Shown piece by piece: positions 31,621-42,213 of a stretch of 64,000 bases of DNA (position 1 is its first letter; every line of letters starts with the position of its first letter). The stretch is taken from NCBI RefSeq assembly GCF_024347375.1, contig NZ_AP025470.1, positions 1,240,001-1,304,000 on the forward strand, in the 5' to 3' direction. The notes under the pieces were generated by a model. That model ran no database searches. It saw nothing but the letters and a program-made list of their open reading frames with translations, and was not told the origin of the DNA. This stretch comes from Vibrio coralliirubri (lineage in GTDB: Bacteria > Pseudomonadota > Gammaproteobacteria > Enterobacterales > Vibrionaceae). The position numbers and the translations under genes were made by a program.

Positions 31621-34600
31621 TTGAAAGAGGTAAGTATCAATCATTAACCATGGTCAACTGGAACGGCTTCTTTGCGCGTACTTTTGATATTGATGGATTG
31701 GTTACAACGCTTTCTGGCGGTAACGGTGCGGGTAAGTCGACCACAATGGCGGCATTCATCACAGCACTGATCCCTGACCAAAGCCTTCTGCATTTCCGTA
31801 ACACAACGGAAGCGGGTAGCTCGCAGTCGTCACGTGATAAAGGCCTTTACGGTAAGCTTCAGCCAGGCGCATGTTATGCCGCGCTAGATGTTGTGAACTC
31901 TCGTAACCAACGCCTATTGTTTGCAGTAAAACTGCAGCAAGTCGCGGGTCGTGATAAGAAAGTCGACATTAAACCGTTCGTTATCCAAGGCCTTCCAAGC
32001 CATGTGAAACCAACGGATGTGTTGATTCAAAACGTTTCAGACAGCCACGCTCGCGTATGCCAGTTGAACGACGTGAAAGCGGCGGTTGCACAATACGAAG
32101 GCGCGCATTTTAAGGCCTTCTCTTCGATTGTTGATTACCACTCGCAAATGTTTGAATACGGTGTGGTACCGAAGAAACTGCGTAACAGCAGCGACCGTTC
32201 TAAGTTCTACCGCTTAATTGAAGCATCACTTTACGGTGGTATTTCTAGTGCGATTACGCGTTCTCTGCGTGATTACCTTCTGCCGCAAAATGGTGGCGTG
32301 AAGAAAGCATTCCAAGACATGGAATCAGCACTACGCGAAAACCGCATGACGCTAGAAGCGATCAAAACGACTCAGTCGGATCGTGATTTGTTTAAGCACT
32401 TGATCACTGAATCTACGAACTACGTGGCTGCGGACTACATGCGCCATGCAAACGATCGTCGTAACAAGTTAGATCAAACCATGAAGTTCCGTGGTGAACT
32501 GTTCGGTTCTCGCGAAACCTTGCTTGATCAAAACAACTTGTTGAACCGCGTTCAAGAAGAACTAGAGTTACTTGTCGATCAAGAATCAGCACTAGAGCAA
32601 GATTACCAAGCGGCTTCGGATCATCTGCAATTAGTTCAAACTGCACTTCGTCAGCAAGAGAAAATTGCTCGCTACAGCGAAGATCTAGAAGAGCTTAATG
32701 AGCGTCTAGAAGAACAGATGATGGTGGTTGAAGAAGCTCAAGAGCGAGTACTTCTTGCTGAAGAGCAGGCAACCATTACTGAAGAAGAAGTGGATAGCCT
32801 GAAAACTCAGCTTGCTGACTACCAACAAGCGTTGGATGTTCAGCAGACTCGTGCACTTCAATACCAGCAAGCGGTTCAAGCATTAGAGAAAACTAAGCAG
32901 TTGCTTGGTGATGAATCTATTACGGCAGAAAGCGCACTAACTCTGGTTTCTGAGCTAAAAGCACAAGAAGAATCAAGCACTCAAACGCTACTGTCAACCA
33001 AGCACAAACTAGACATGTCTTCTGCTGCTTCTGCGCAGTTCGACAAAGCGCTCGCTCTTGTTAAAAGTATTGTGGGTGACGTTGAGCGTAAAGAAGCCTC
33101 TCACAGCGCTAAACAAGCGTTAGAGAAAGGCCGTAACGCAAAACACGTTGTTGAAAATGAACAACAGTGGCGTGCTCAGCACCGCGATATGGCTCGTGAT
33201 GTGGCTCAGCAGCGTCAAGCAAAAGAGCTTGCGACTGAATACCAAAAGCAACACAACATCTCACTGACTGACGAAGCGGTTTTCGATGAAGAACGTGAAC
33301 GTCACGCGATGCAAATCGAGTCTCTTGAGTACTCTCAAGAAGAGCTGCGTGAAGCGAAGAGTGAGCAACGTCGTGTGCAACAAAACCACGACCAAGAGAT
33401 TCAAAAACTTGAGTCCATTGCTCCAGCGTGGATCACGGCAAACGATGCGCTTGAAGCACTAAGAGATCAAACCGACGCTGAGCTGGAAGATAGCCAAGCG
33501 GTGATGACTCAAATGCAGCAAGTACTTGAAGACGAAAAGTCTCAAGCGGTAGCAAAAGATCAGTTGGCTACGCGCCGAGCTGAACTTGAGCAAGAGATTG
33601 AGCGTTTAGCTTCGCCAGGTGGTTCTAACGATCCTCGCCTGAAAGGCCTGGCGGATACGCTTGGTGGCGTATTGCTTTCTGAGATCTACGATGACATCAC
33701 GATTGGCGATGCGCCTTACTTCAGTGCTATGTACGGCCCAGCTCGTCACGCAATTGTGGTTTCTGATCTTGATGGTATTAAAGAGAAGCTGGTGGATCTT
33801 GATGATTGTCCAGAAGACCTTTACATCCTAGAAGGCGATGTCGACGCGTTTGATGACAGTTCGTTCAATGCCGATGAGCTTGAAGGCGCAGTGTGTGTTC
33901 AGCTGAACGATCGCCAAATGCGTTACTCACGTTTCCCTGAGATCCCACTGTTTGGCCGTGCGGCTCGTGAACAACGCCTAGAGAAATTGCGCGAAGAGCG
34001 TGACGTTGTTGTTGAGAACCACGCGAAAGCAGCGTTTGACTCTCAAAAGCTGAATCGCCTATACCAAGCATTCAACAGTTTTGTTGCGAAGCACCTGCAC
34101 GTTGCGTTTAACGCAGACCCAGAACAAGCACTTGCTGTGATTCGTGATAAGCGTAATCAAATTGTTCGTTCTCTGGCTGAGCTTAACTCTAAAGAGCAAC
34201 AACAACGTAGCCAGCTTCTACAAAGCAAGCAGGCACTTGGTGCACTAGACAAATTAGCGCCAATGGTTCGTATTTTAGAAGACGAAACATTGGCTGAGCG
34301 TTTAGCTGAATTAGAAGCGCAACTAGAGCGTTTAAGTGAAGCTAAGTCTTACTTGAATACGCACGGCAAATCGCTTACTTCTCTAGAGCAAATCGTATCT
34401 GCACTAGACGCTGACCCAGAGCAGTTCGAAGCTTTGGAAGCTGAATATCGTCAAGCAGACAACGCGCTACAAACGCTAAAAGGCAAAGTATTCGCACTGT
34501 CTGATTTGATTGAGCGTCGTCACTACTTTGCTTACGCGGATTCTGTTGATTTGCTTAACAAGAGCAGTGAACTGAGCGAGCAACTGAAAGCGAAGTTGGT

Positions 34601-36077
34601 TCAAGCTGAACAAGCAAGAACCAAAGGCCGTGATGGCTTGAAGCAAGCTCGTGAACAGATGAACCAATACAACCAAGTATTGGCGGCACTGAAGAGCTCA
34701 CATCAAGCGAAGCAAGAGACGGTTCAAGAGTTCAAACAAGAGCTACAAGAATTTGGCGTAAACGCTGATGAAGGCGCTGAAGAGCGTGCTGTACGTCGTC
34801 GTGACGAGCTTCAAGAGCGTCTGCACACATCTCGCAGCCGTAAGAGTGAATACGAGCGTACGATTACGTCAACTGAACTTGAGATGAAAGCTCTAGCTAA
34901 GCGTCTTAAGAAAGTTCAAAAAGAGTACACCGAGCTTCGTACTTTCGTTGTTGCAGCAAAAGCAGGCTGGTGTTCAGTACTTCGCTTAGCTCGTGAAAAT
35001 GATGTTGAACGTCGTCTTCATAAGCGTGAACTGGCTTACCTAACAGCGGGCGAGCTTCGCTCTATGTCGGATAAATCACTGGGTGCGCTACGTCTGGCTG
35101 TGGCTGACAATGACGACCTACGTGACTCGCTGCGTCTATCGGAAGACAACGCACATCCAGAGCGTAAGGTTCTGTTCTACATTGCGGTTTACCAACACCT
35201 TCGTGAGCGTATTCGCCAAGACATCATTCATACGGATGATCCGGTTGAAGCAATCGAAGAGATGGAAGTTGAGCTAGCTCGACTAACAGAAGAATTGACT
35301 CAACGTGAAAACCGCCTAGCGATCAGCTCTGAGTCGGTAGCAAGCATCATCAAGAAAACGATTCAGCGCGAGCAGAACCGTATTCGAATGCTGAACCAAG
35401 GTCTGTCTAACATCTACTTTGGTCAGGTTAAGGGCGTACGTCTGAACGTTAAGATTCGTGAAAGTCACGAGATCTTGCTATCAGGCTTAGCGACTCAGCA
35501 AGAGCAACACAAAGACTTGTTTGAATCAACGCGCTTTACCTTCTCAGAAGCGATGGCGAAGTTGTTCCAACGTGTGAACCCACATATCGATATGGGTCAA
35601 CGTTCTCCGCAAGTTCTGGGTGAAGAGCTACTCGATTACCGTAACTACCTAGAGCTAAGTGTTGAGGTTAACCGTGGTTCAGACGGTTGGTTACAAGCAG
35701 AATCTGGCGCACTTTCTACGGGTGAAGCGATCGGTACCGGTCAGTCTATCCTACTGATGGTTGTTCAGAGCTGGGAAGAAGAGTCTCGTCGACTTCGTAG
35801 TAAAGACATCGTTCCATGTCGTTTGTTGTTCCTTGATGAAGCAGCTCGTCTGGATGCGAAATCCATCTCTACCTTGTTCGAACTGTGTGACCGTTTAGGT
35901 ATGCAACTTCTGATTGCAGCACCAGAGAATATCAGCCCAGAGAAAGGCACAACCTACAAACTGGTTCGTAAAGTCTTTAAAGATCACGAACACGTACATG
36001 TTGTTGGCCTGCGTGGTTTTGCTCAAAACAAACCCGCATCTCCAGTTCAAGAGCTTATCGAAGAAACTGAGCAATAA
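31617..36077 (+). CDS. mukB: Chromosome partition protein MukB (SMC-like ATPase)
   Basis: A 1486-residue SMC-type motor of MukBEF, equal in size to E. coli MukB. Walker A is [10 protein letters not shown] (33-42). Two long antiparallel coiled coils (about 270-670 and 820-1120) flank a hinge near 665-790 ([37 protein letters not shown]). The signature motif [11 protein letters not shown] begins near Ser1367. Walker B is [13 protein letters not shown] with Asp1407/Glu1408. The ATGA overlap couples it to mukE. Its original terminator has been split by the IS that follows. Confidence 0.97.
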   Translation: MIERGKYQSLTMVNWNGFFARTFDIDGLVTTLSGGNGAGKSTTMAAFITALIPDQSLLHFRNTTEAGSSQSSRDKGLYGKLQPGACYAALDVVNSRNQRLLFAVKLQQVAGRDKKVDIKPFVIQGLPSHVKPTDVLIQNVSDSHARVCQLNDVKAAVAQYEGAHFKAFSSIVDYHSQMFEYGVVPKKLRNSSDRSKFYRLIEASLYGGISSAITRSLRDYLLPQNGGVKKAFQDMESALRENRMTLEAIKTTQSDRDLFKHLITESTNYVAADYMRHANDRRNKLDQTMKFRGELFGSRETLLDQNNLLNRVQEELELLVDQESALEQDYQAASDHLQLVQTALRQQEKIARYSEDLEELNERLEEQMMVVEEAQERVLLAEEQATITEEEVDSLKTQLADYQQALDVQQTRALQYQQAVQALEKTKQLLGDESITAESALTLVSELKAQEESSTQTLLSTKHKLDMSSAASAQFDKALALVKSIVGDVERKEASHSAKQALEKGRNAKHVVENEQQWRAQHRDMARDVAQQRQAKELATEYQKQHNISLTDEAVFDEERERHAMQIESLEYSQEELREAKSEQRRVQQNHDQEIQKLESIAPAWITANDALEALRDQTDAELEDSQAVMTQMQQVLEDEKSQAVAKDQLATRRAELEQEIERLASPGGSNDPRLKGLADTLGGVLLSEIYDDITIGDAPYFSAMYGPARHAIVVSDLDGIKEKLVDLDDCPEDLYILEGDVDAFDDSSFNADELEGAVCVQLNDRQMRYSRFPEIPLFGRAAREQRLEKLREERDVVVENHAKAAFDSQKLNRLYQAFNSFVAKHLHVAFNADPEQALAVIRDKRNQIVRSLAELNSKEQQQRSQLLQSKQALGALDKLAPMVRILEDETLAERLAELEAQLERLSEAKSYLNTHGKSLTSLEQIVSALDADPEQFEALEAEYRQADNALQTLKGKVFALSDLIERRHYFAYADSVDLLNKSSELSEQLKAKLVQAEQARTKGRDGLKQAREQMNQYNQVLAALKSSHQAKQETVQEFKQELQEFGVNADEGAEERAVRRRDELQERLHTSRSRKSEYERTITSTELEMKALAKRLKKVQKEYTELRTFVVAAKAGWCSVLRLARENDVERRLHKRELAYLTAGELRSMSDKSLGALRLAVADNDDLRDSLRLSEDNAHPERKVLFYIAVYQHLRERIRQDIIHTDDPVEAIEEMEVELARLTEELTQRENRLAISSESVASIIKKTIQREQNRIRMLNQGLSNIYFGQVKGVRLNVKIRESHEILLSGLATQQEQHKDLFESTRFTFSEAMAKLFQRVNPHIDMGQRSPQVLGEELLDYRNYLELSVEVNRGSDGWLQAESGALSTGEAIGTGQSILLMVVQSWEEESRRLRSKDIVPCRLLFLDEAARLDAKSISTLFELCDRLGMQLLIAAPENISPEKGTTYKLVRKVFKDHEHVHVVGLRGFAQNKPASPVQELIEETEQ

Positions 36078-36146
36078 CCTTGATAGCCGAGTTATAGCCT
36101 TGATCGCGCAGCTATAAGCTCGAAAGCGACTCAATGATATTTGTTC

Positions 36147-36160
36147 AAAGCCCCTAATCA
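36147..36160 (+). terminator. Left half of the interrupted mukB terminator
   Basis: AAAGCCCCT (36147-36155) is the 5' arm of a hairpin whose 3' arm AGGGGCTTT and T-run lie at 37592-37603. Joined without the IS they give a 9-base-pair stem, loop AATCAAT and T6. The IS and its TCA duplication sit in the loop. Confidence 0.85.
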
Positions 36161-36166
36161 TGAACT

Positions 36167-36206
36167 GACCCCCAATAGTTGGACACCAATTATTGGGGGT
36201 CTTTTT
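36167..36206 (+). terminator. Strong hairpin terminator at the left end of the IS150-like element
   Basis: A 16-base-pair stem (36167-36182 with 36186-36201, one G-U) with a three-base loop is followed by five T and then the orfA ATG. The stem holds the GGGGGT that would act as the orfA ribosome site, so the hairpin should both end incoming transcripts and hide the start. Confidence 0.88.
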
Positions 36207-36716
36207 ATGTCCAAATATAGCCGAGAGCTAAAATGTATCATTGCTAAGCAATACTTAGATGGCACGTCATCTCTCTACTTAGCAAAACAATATTCAATTT
36301 CTTCAAGGCAGATACGGTATTGGGCTCAAGTCTTTGCCATCCATGGTACTGATTCATTTTTACCAACTAATCATGCCGCGACTGCTCAAACAAAACGAAA
36401 AGCATTGAATTTAATGTGGACGAATGAATGGTCTCTCACGCACACTAGCGCTGTATTAAACCTCTCATCCCCTGGAATACTCTCTGTCTGGCTTAAACGA
36501 TTTAATGAGCTCGGTATCAAGGGGCTCGAAATGCGCCAGAAAGGAAGACCCTCAATGAAACAGCAACCTCAACGTACCACTAAGCCTGATAATGAAATGA
36601 CACTTGAGGAGCTAAAAGAGGAGTTGGTCTACTTACGAACCGAGAATGCCGTTCTAAAAAAGTTGGAAGAGTTGGAGCAGAAAAAAAACCGTCGAACAAA
36701 GAAAAAGCGGTCATAG
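36207..36716 (+). CDS. IS150-like OrfA (transposase, DNA-binding part)
   Basis: A 169-residue OrfA with two helix-turn-helix units (about 12-60 and 65-110: LYLAKQYSISSRQIRYWAQ, then LSSPGILSVWLKRFNELGIKGL) and a leucine-zipper-like tail (LEELKEELVYLRTENAVLKKLEELEQKK). The run of eight A at 36681-36688 is the -1 slip site to OrfB. The ATG at 36207 is directly after the left-end hairpin; a longer upstream ORF would start outside the element. Confidence 0.9.
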   Translation: MSKYSRELKCIIAKQYLDGTSSLYLAKQYSISSRQIRYWAQVFAIHGTDSFLPTNHAATAQTKRKALNLMWTNEWSLTHTSAVLNLSSPGILSVWLKRFNELGIKGLEMRQKGRPSMKQQPQRTTKPDNEMTLEELKEELVYLRTENAVLKKLEELEQKKNRRTKKKRS

Positions 36717-36769
36717 CTCTAACTCTTAAAGGCAAGTACCCATTAAAGCACTTACTGCACACTCTACAG

Positions 36770-37555
36770 TTGGCAAAAAGTGTCTTTTATTATCAGGCTC
36801 AAACGAGCAAGCGCCAAAATAGCTACGAACGTGAGCTGCGGTTGATAAAGTCAATTTATCATGAACATAAGGGGCGATACGGCTACCGCCGTATTCACTT
36901 GGAACTAAAGAATCAGGGGTTCGTGCTTAATCACAAAACGGTTCAAAGGCTTATGGCTCAGCTCAACCTTAAATCGACGGTCAGGATTAAAAAGTATCGT
37001 TCATACCGAGGAGAGTCAGGAAAAGCTGCTCCCAACGTTCTTGAAAGAGATTTTAGTGCGACTCAACCCGATGAAAAGTGGGTAACTGATGTCACGGAGT
37101 TCAAAGTCAAAGAGCAGAAAGTATACTTATCTCCCGTTGTCGACTTGTTTACTCAGGAGGTGGTTGCTTATAGAGTGGCCAAAAATGCCTGCTTGCCGCT
37201 TGTCACAGATATGCTGACGGAAGCTATATCAACGCTTAAACCCAACTCAAAGCCAATTATACATAGCGATCAAGGTTGGCAATATCGCCATCGACAGTAT
37301 CAGAAAAAGGTAGCGGAGAGTGGGTTAACGCAAAGCATGTCGAGAAAAGGTAACTGCTTGGATAATGCTGTTGCTGAAAACTTTTTTGCTTTACTCAAAA
37401 CCGAGATGTATCACAACCAAAGCTTTGAAGATGCAGATGCTCTGATAGAGCAGATTAAAGAATACATCGAGTACTACAATACCAAACGTATAAAAGTGAA
37501 ACTAAAAGGCCTGACTCCGATAGAATATCGAACTCAGGCCTTGAAAGCCGCTTAA
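36770..37555 (+). CDS. IS150-like OrfB (DDE transposase core)
   Basis: A 261-residue integrase-core protein. The -1 frame is open from the A8 slip site through PSNKEKAVIALTLKGKYPLKHLLHTLQLAKSVFYY, so the working enzyme is an OrfAB fusion. DDE residues are in WVTDVTEFKV, IHSDQGWQYRH and NAVAENFFALLKTE. The YRGESGKAAPNVLERDFSATQPDEKW linker is typical of the IS150 group. No inactivating mutation was seen. Confidence 0.94.
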   Translation: MAKSVFYYQAQTSKRQNSYERELRLIKSIYHEHKGRYGYRRIHLELKNQGFVLNHKTVQRLMAQLNLKSTVRIKKYRSYRGESGKAAPNVLERDFSATQPDEKWVTDVTEFKVKEQKVYLSPVVDLFTQEVVAYRVAKNACLPLVTDMLTEAISTLKPNSKPIIHSDQGWQYRHRQYQKKVAESGLTQSMSRKGNCLDNAVAENFFALLKTEMYHNQSFEDADALIEQIKEYIEYYNTKRIKVKLKGLTPIEYRTQALKAA

Positions 37556-37591
37556 CAGAAATGTCCAACTTTACGGGGTCACTTCATCAAT

Positions 37592-37603
37592 AGGGGCTTT
37601 TTT
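37592..37603 (+). terminator. Right half of the interrupted mukB terminator
   Basis: AGGGGCTTT plus three T is the 3' arm and T-run separated from its partner at 36147-36155 by the IS. It is unlikely to act alone. Confidence 0.8.
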
Positions 37604-37696
37604 GTACCTTGAATCTAATTCCTTACTTCTGACTTCTACAGCAGAACTCCTCCCGCTTAATCCTCTCTTCGATACTGATAAGACCACTCATATCTT

Positions 37697-37710
37697 ATGG
37701 TTATTATCAA
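37697..37710 (+). promoter_or_regulatory. Possible FNR site upstream of the formate dehydrogenase gene
   Basis: ATGGTTATTATCAA matches the FNR consensus TTGAT-N4-ATCAA at 8 of 10 informative positions, including the whole right half. It is 144 bases before the start of an enzyme expected to work without oxygen. A chance match is possible. Confidence 0.35.
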
Positions 37711-37853
37711 TGGAACTTGTTTGAGGTCACACGCACAAAACCACAAATAATGTATGGTAATGACATAGATTTAATAATATTAATAATATTGTATTACTTA
37801 AATTTTAATTATTGATAACTCGCGTGTGCGAAAGGTAAAGGTAGGACTTAGGT

Positions 37854-40800
37854 ATGATTCAAATCGTTATTGATGGGAAATATCGAATCGTCGAGCAAGG
37901 GCAAACCGTTCTTGAAGCGGCAAAAACATGTGGTTTGGAGATCCCATCTTTATGTGGTTTGAACAAAACAACGGATAAAGTGCCGTGTGATTTGTGTGTT
38001 GTGGAAGTTGATGGCGTTGGTGTTACTCGCTCTTGTGAGCTTGAAGTGTCTAATGGGCTGAATATTACCACTCAGTCAAAACAGTTAACGAACCATCGAC
38101 AAGAAGCGTTGAATCGCATTATGACCGATCACTACGCTGACTGTGAAGCGCCATGCCAAACAGCCTGTCCTGCTGGGGTCGACATCCAATCTTACCTGCA
38201 CCATATTGCTCAAAATGATCACATCAAAGCGATTGAAGTGATCAAAAAGACATTGCCAATGCCGCTTTCAATTGGTCGTGTGTGTCCTGCTTTCTGTGAA
38301 ACCGAATGTCGTCGTAACTTGGTCGATGAATCCATCGCGATTCGCCAACTCAAACGACACGCTGCCGATGCAGATTTAGCGGCTCAAGAGAGCTACATGC
38401 CAGCTAAGAAACCGAATAAAGGCAAGAGCATTGCAATCGTCGGTAGTGGCCCCGGCGGTCTTACTGCGGGTTATTACCTATCTAACGAAGGGTATGATGT
38501 CAGTGTCTATGAGTCGATGCCGCAAGCGGGTGGTTGGCTGCGTTACGGTATACCTGAATATCGCTTACCTAAGTCGATTCTAGACAAAGAAATCGAGTTG
38601 ATGTGTCGCAACGGAATGGTGGTTGAGTGCGGTAAAAAACTCGGTGTTGATTTTACACTGTCTGATTTAAGTAACGATTTTGATGCGGTTTGTTTAGCGG
38701 TTGGCGCATCGCAAGCGGTCGAGATGAATTACCCGGGGAGTGAACTCGGCGGTTGTTATTTGGGTGTCGATTATCTGAAAGATTACGTGACCGATCAGCA
38801 GTATGTCACTGGTAAAAAGGTTGCCGTGATCGGTGGCGGTAATACCGCGATTGACTGTGCTCGAACAGCGGTTCGTGATGGCGCGGATACTACGCTGATT
38901 TATCGTCGTACTCGAGATGAGATGCCAGCAGAAGATTACGAAATCGAAGAAGCTGAACATGAAGGTGTGAAGTTCCACTTCTTAACCAACCCTGCAGAAA
39001 ACATAGCCGATGATGATGGCCATGTATCAGAAATACGATTAGAACGAATGGCTTTGGGGCCGGCTGATGCTTCAGGTCGTCGCAGCCCTAAACCAACTGG
39101 CGAGTTCTTTGTTGAAGCGTTTGATACGGTTATTGCTGCCGTGTCGCAAAAGCCTGATCTGAGCTTTATGGACAATGAAGCAATTGATATTCCTCTTACT
39201 CGTTGGAATACCGCAGATGCTGATCCACAAACCATGCACACCGGAACCGGAAATATTTTCAGTATTGGTGATTTCCGACGCGGCCCTGCAACTGCAGTCG
39301 AAGCGGTGGGTGATGGGCGTATTGCTGCACAAGCGATCGATCGCTTCTTCCATGGTGATATGGACAATATTCCGGCTAAACCGTTTAACTCAAGAAAGCA
39401 CAAACAGCTCAAAGCGGTGGATCCTGAGCAATATCAGTCGATACAACGCATGGCTCGTAAGATCATGCCTGAATTAACGCCCGAGCAGCGTGAACAAAGC
39501 TTCGATGAAGTAGAAACAGGGTTTGATAATGCTGATGCAATAGCGGAAGCAGCAAGATGTCTAGAGTGTGGCTGCCAAGCTAATACAGATTGCGACCTAC
39601 GAGACTACTCGACCGAATACCAAGCAACGCAGACACATCCAGAATACAAAATCGATGTGGCTTCGAATGAGAGTTGGCAGGCGATTCGTGCTGAAGAAGC
39701 GAAGGTCGGGTTAACAAGACAAAAATTTTCGGTCGATGACAGTTCTGAGTTCATTATCTTTGACGCCAACCGCTGTATTAGTTGTGGCCAGTGTATCCAA
39801 GCGTGTCGAGAACAGAATGTTCATGGCGTTCTAAGCTTCATGAATCAATCAGATGGCAAGCCTGCATCAAGACCTGAATGTCGTCCTAACTTTGGGGCAG
39901 ATAAGACCTTAATGGGCGACTCAAACTGCGTTCAATGCGGATCGTGTATTCAGGCGTGTCCAACAGGTGCAATGGTCGATGCTCGTGATAGAAAGCAGGG
40001 AGACACAGATCTACTCAAGAAAGTCGACACCATCTGCACCTATTGCGGTGTCGGCTGTAAGCTAACCATGCATATCGATGAGCAGAAAAACAAAATCCGC
40101 TATATCGAAGGCGGTGACTCTCCGGTAAATGAAGGCATGTTGTGTGTTAAGGGGCGGTTCGGCTTCGATTTTGTGGGCAGCGATGCGCGTTTAACCACAC
40201 CATTAATTCGTAAAGATGGCTGGTTGCAACCTGCTAGCTGGGATGAAGCCGTTAAGCTCATTGCCGAGAAGTTTACTGCGATTAAGCAAGGCTTTGGCAG
40301 TAACGCTTTAGCGGGTTTCTCGTCGGCGAAAACCACCAATGAAGATAACTATGCCTTCCAAAAATTCATACGTCGTGAACTCGGCACCAATAACGTCGAT
40401 CACTGTGCACGCCTTTGTCACGCATCGACTGTTACTGGTTTAGAGGCTTCGTTGGGCAGCGGGGCGATGACCAATGATATTCCAAGCATCAAGCACTCAG
40501 ATGTGATCTTTATTATTGGCTCAGACACGACTTCAGCACACCCAATTATTGGCTCGCATATCAAGCAAGCGGTGAGACATGGTGGAGCAAGACTAATCGT
40601 TGCCGATCCAAAACGGATTGATATTGCTGACCATGCTGAGCTTTACTTAGCGCACCGACCGGGTACCGATGTAATGCTGATCAATGGTGTGATGCAGCAG
40701 ATCATCAAACACGGTTGGTACGACCAAGAGTATATCGAAGATCGTGTGGATGGCTTTGATACCTTGCTCCAAGAGGTGATGTCACCAAGCTATTCGCTAG

Positions 40801-42083
40801 ACAAAGTGGAGCTGGTAACTGGCGTTAAAGCGGAAGACATCTTCGCAATGGCACGATTGATTGGTACTGCAGAGCGCACAGCGGTGTACTACTCGATGGG
40901 CATTACGCAACATACCACTGGTCACGATAACGTTCGATCAATCGCTAACCTGCAGCTCTTGTGTGGCAATATCGGAATTGAAGGCGGCGGTATCAACCCA
41001 TTACGTGGTCAATCCAATGTTCAGGGTGCATGCGACATGGGTGCATTGCCAAACAATCTTCCGGGTTATCAGAAAGTGTACAACCCAATGGTTCGTCAAA
41101 AATTCGCGATGGAGTGGGGCGTTTCTGACTTACCGGCTGAAACAGGCTTAACGCTGACCGAGATTATTGATGGTGCGTGTCATCGAGATGTTCGTGGCCT
41201 GTACGTAATGGGCGAGAACCCAGTGCTGAGTGACCCGAACCAAGCGCATGTGATTGAAGGTCTTGAAGCGTTAGATTTCCTCGTGGTTCAAGATATTTTC
41301 TTAACCGAAACCGCGCAGTATGCCGATGTGGTGCTGCCGTCTTGCTCGTTTGCTGAGAAGTCTGGTCATTTTACTAATACCGAGCGTCGTGTTCAGCGTA
41401 TTAACCCGGCGGTATTGCCTCCAGGTGAAGCGAAAGAAGACTGGGTGATTATCCAAATGTTGGCTAATGCGATGGGCGGCAATTGGGAATATGACTCGGT
41501 TGCTGATATCACCAATGAGATAGCTCGTGTCACGCCACAGTATGGCGGTTTACGTTGGGAGAACATTACGGTCAACGGCGTGCAATGGCCAAGTAATAAG
41601 AACAACCCTGATGGCACACGTATCATGCACCAGACTCAATTTACGCGTGGGCGTGGTCAAATGGAGGCGATTCCGTTTAGATACGCTGCTGAATTACCGG
41701 ATGCGGAATACCCGTTAGTATTAACGACAGGCCGCATTCTAGAACAGTTCCACACCGGAACCATGACTCGTAAAACCAAAGGGTTGGATAACTTAGCAGG
41801 ACCGCGTGCCATGGTGAGTGTTCATGATGCTGAGGCGTTAGGTATCTCGAATGGTCAGATGCTCAAGGTCTCAACACGTCGTGGTGAAATCGAAATCGCG
41901 GCGTTTGTCACTAAACGAATGCAAAAGGGTGTGGTGTTTATTCCATTCCATTTTGTTGAATCGCCGGTTAACCGCTTGACTACCACAGCGACTGATCCAC
42001 ACGCGAAGATCCCTGAGTTTAAGGTGGCGGCTGTGCGTATTGATCCTATTCGTGAGCCTGAAAGTGAAGTAACAGAGGCTTAG
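37854..42083 (+). CDS. Formate-dehydrogenase-like molybdoenzyme fused to a GltD-type FAD module
   Basis: A 1409-residue cytoplasmic protein with no signal peptide. In order: a 2Fe-2S domain (Cys34, 45, 48, 61); a GltD/dihydropyrimidine-dehydrogenase-like part with a cysteine-rich lead (about 100-150), FAD motif GSGPGG (197-202) and NAD(P) motif GGGNTA from 327; two 4Fe-4S sets (Cys641/644/647/651 and 692/695/698/702); then a FdhF-like bis-MGD domain with its own 4Fe-4S set (Cys728/731/735/764). The catalytic position is Cys855-His856 in HCARLCHAS, where selenocysteine enzymes have U-His. The C-terminal molybdopterin-binding domain ends the chain. The likely reaction is NAD(P)-linked formate oxidation or CO2 reduction in a single polypeptide; this is inference. 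No fdhD or accessory genes are nearby. Confidence 0.85.
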   Translation: MIQIVIDGKYRIVEQGQTVLEAAKTCGLEIPSLCGLNKTTDKVPCDLCVVEVDGVGVTRSCELEVSNGLNITTQSKQLTNHRQEALNRIMTDHYADCEAPCQTACPAGVDIQSYLHHIAQNDHIKAIEVIKKTLPMPLSIGRVCPAFCETECRRNLVDESIAIRQLKRHAADADLAAQESYMPAKKPNKGKSIAIVGSGPGGLTAGYYLSNEGYDVSVYESMPQAGGWLRYGIPEYRLPKSILDKEIELMCRNGMVVECGKKLGVDFTLSDLSNDFDAVCLAVGASQAVEMNYPGSELGGCYLGVDYLKDYVTDQQYVTGKKVAVIGGGNTAIDCARTAVRDGADTTLIYRRTRDEMPAEDYEIEEAEHEGVKFHFLTNPAENIADDDGHVSEIRLERMALGPADASGRRSPKPTGEFFVEAFDTVIAAVSQKPDLSFMDNEAIDIPLTRWNTADADPQTMHTGTGNIFSIGDFRRGPATAVEAVGDGRIAAQAIDRFFHGDMDNIPAKPFNSRKHKQLKAVDPEQYQSIQRMARKIMPELTPEQREQSFDEVETGFDNADAIAEAARCLECGCQANTDCDLRDYSTEYQATQTHPEYKIDVASNESWQAIRAEEAKVGLTRQKFSVDDSSEFIIFDANRCISCGQCIQACREQNVHGVLSFMNQSDGKPASRPECRPNFGADKTLMGDSNCVQCGSCIQACPTGAMVDARDRKQGDTDLLKKVDTICTYCGVGCKLTMHIDEQKNKIRYIEGGDSPVNEGMLCVKGRFGFDFVGSDARLTTPLIRKDGWLQPASWDEAVKLIAEKFTAIKQGFGSNALAGFSSAKTTNEDNYAFQKFIRRELGTNNVDHCARLCHASTVTGLEASLGSGAMTNDIPSIKHSDVIFIIGSDTTSAHPIIGSHIKQAVRHGGARLIVADPKRIDIADHAELYLAHRPGTDVMLINGVMQQIIKHGWYDQEYIEDRVDGFDTLLQEVMSPSYSLDKVELVTGVKAEDIFAMARLIGTAERTAVYYSMGITQHTTGHDNVRSIANLQLLCGNIGIEGGGINPLRGQSNVQGACDMGALPNNLPGYQKVYNPMVRQKFAMEWGVSDLPAETGLTLTEIIDGACHRDVRGLYVMGENPVLSDPNQAHVIEGLEALDFLVVQDIFLTETAQYADVVLPSCSFAEKSGHFTNTERRVQRINPAVLPPGEAKEDWVIIQMLANAMGGNWEYDSVADITNEIARVTPQYGGLRWENITVNGVQWPSNKNNPDGTRIMHQTQFTRGRGQMEAIPFRYAAELPDAEYPLVLTTGRILEQFHTGTMTRKTKGLDNLAGPRAMVSVHDAEALGISNGQMLKVSTRRGEIEIAAFVTKRMQKGVVFIPFHFVESPVNRLTTTATDPHAKIPEFKVAAVRIDPIREPESEVTEA

Positions 42084-42114
42084 TCATATTAACTAGGTAA
42101 AAGACGGCAGACAT

Positions 42115-42153
42115 TAAAAAACCGCGTAACTCTCAGAGTTATGCGGCTTTTTT
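42115..42153. terminator. Bidirectional terminator downstream of the formate dehydrogenase gene
   Basis: CCGCGTAACTC pairs with GAGTTATGCGG (42122-42147, one G-U) between converging genes. A5 and T6 runs flank it. Confidence 0.85.
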
Positions 42154-42213
42154 ATCGAGCTAGCTTCAGTATGAATTACTTACTGAGTCGTTTCGCTTTT
42201 AATATAGATGAGC

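Larger units (their letters stand above)
36161..37586 (+). mobile_element. IS150-like IS3-family insertion sequence in the mukB terminator
   Basis: A 1426-base element with 25-base terminal inverted repeats matching at 21 positions (36161-36185 and 37562-37586). It is flanked by a direct TCA duplication (36158-36160 and 37587-37589). It carries orfA and orfB in the + direction with an A8 slip site, and looks intact and recent. OrfA, with two helix-turn-helices and a long coiled coil, and OrfB put it in the IS150 group. It is not a copy of the other IS3 element in this window. Confidence 0.95.
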
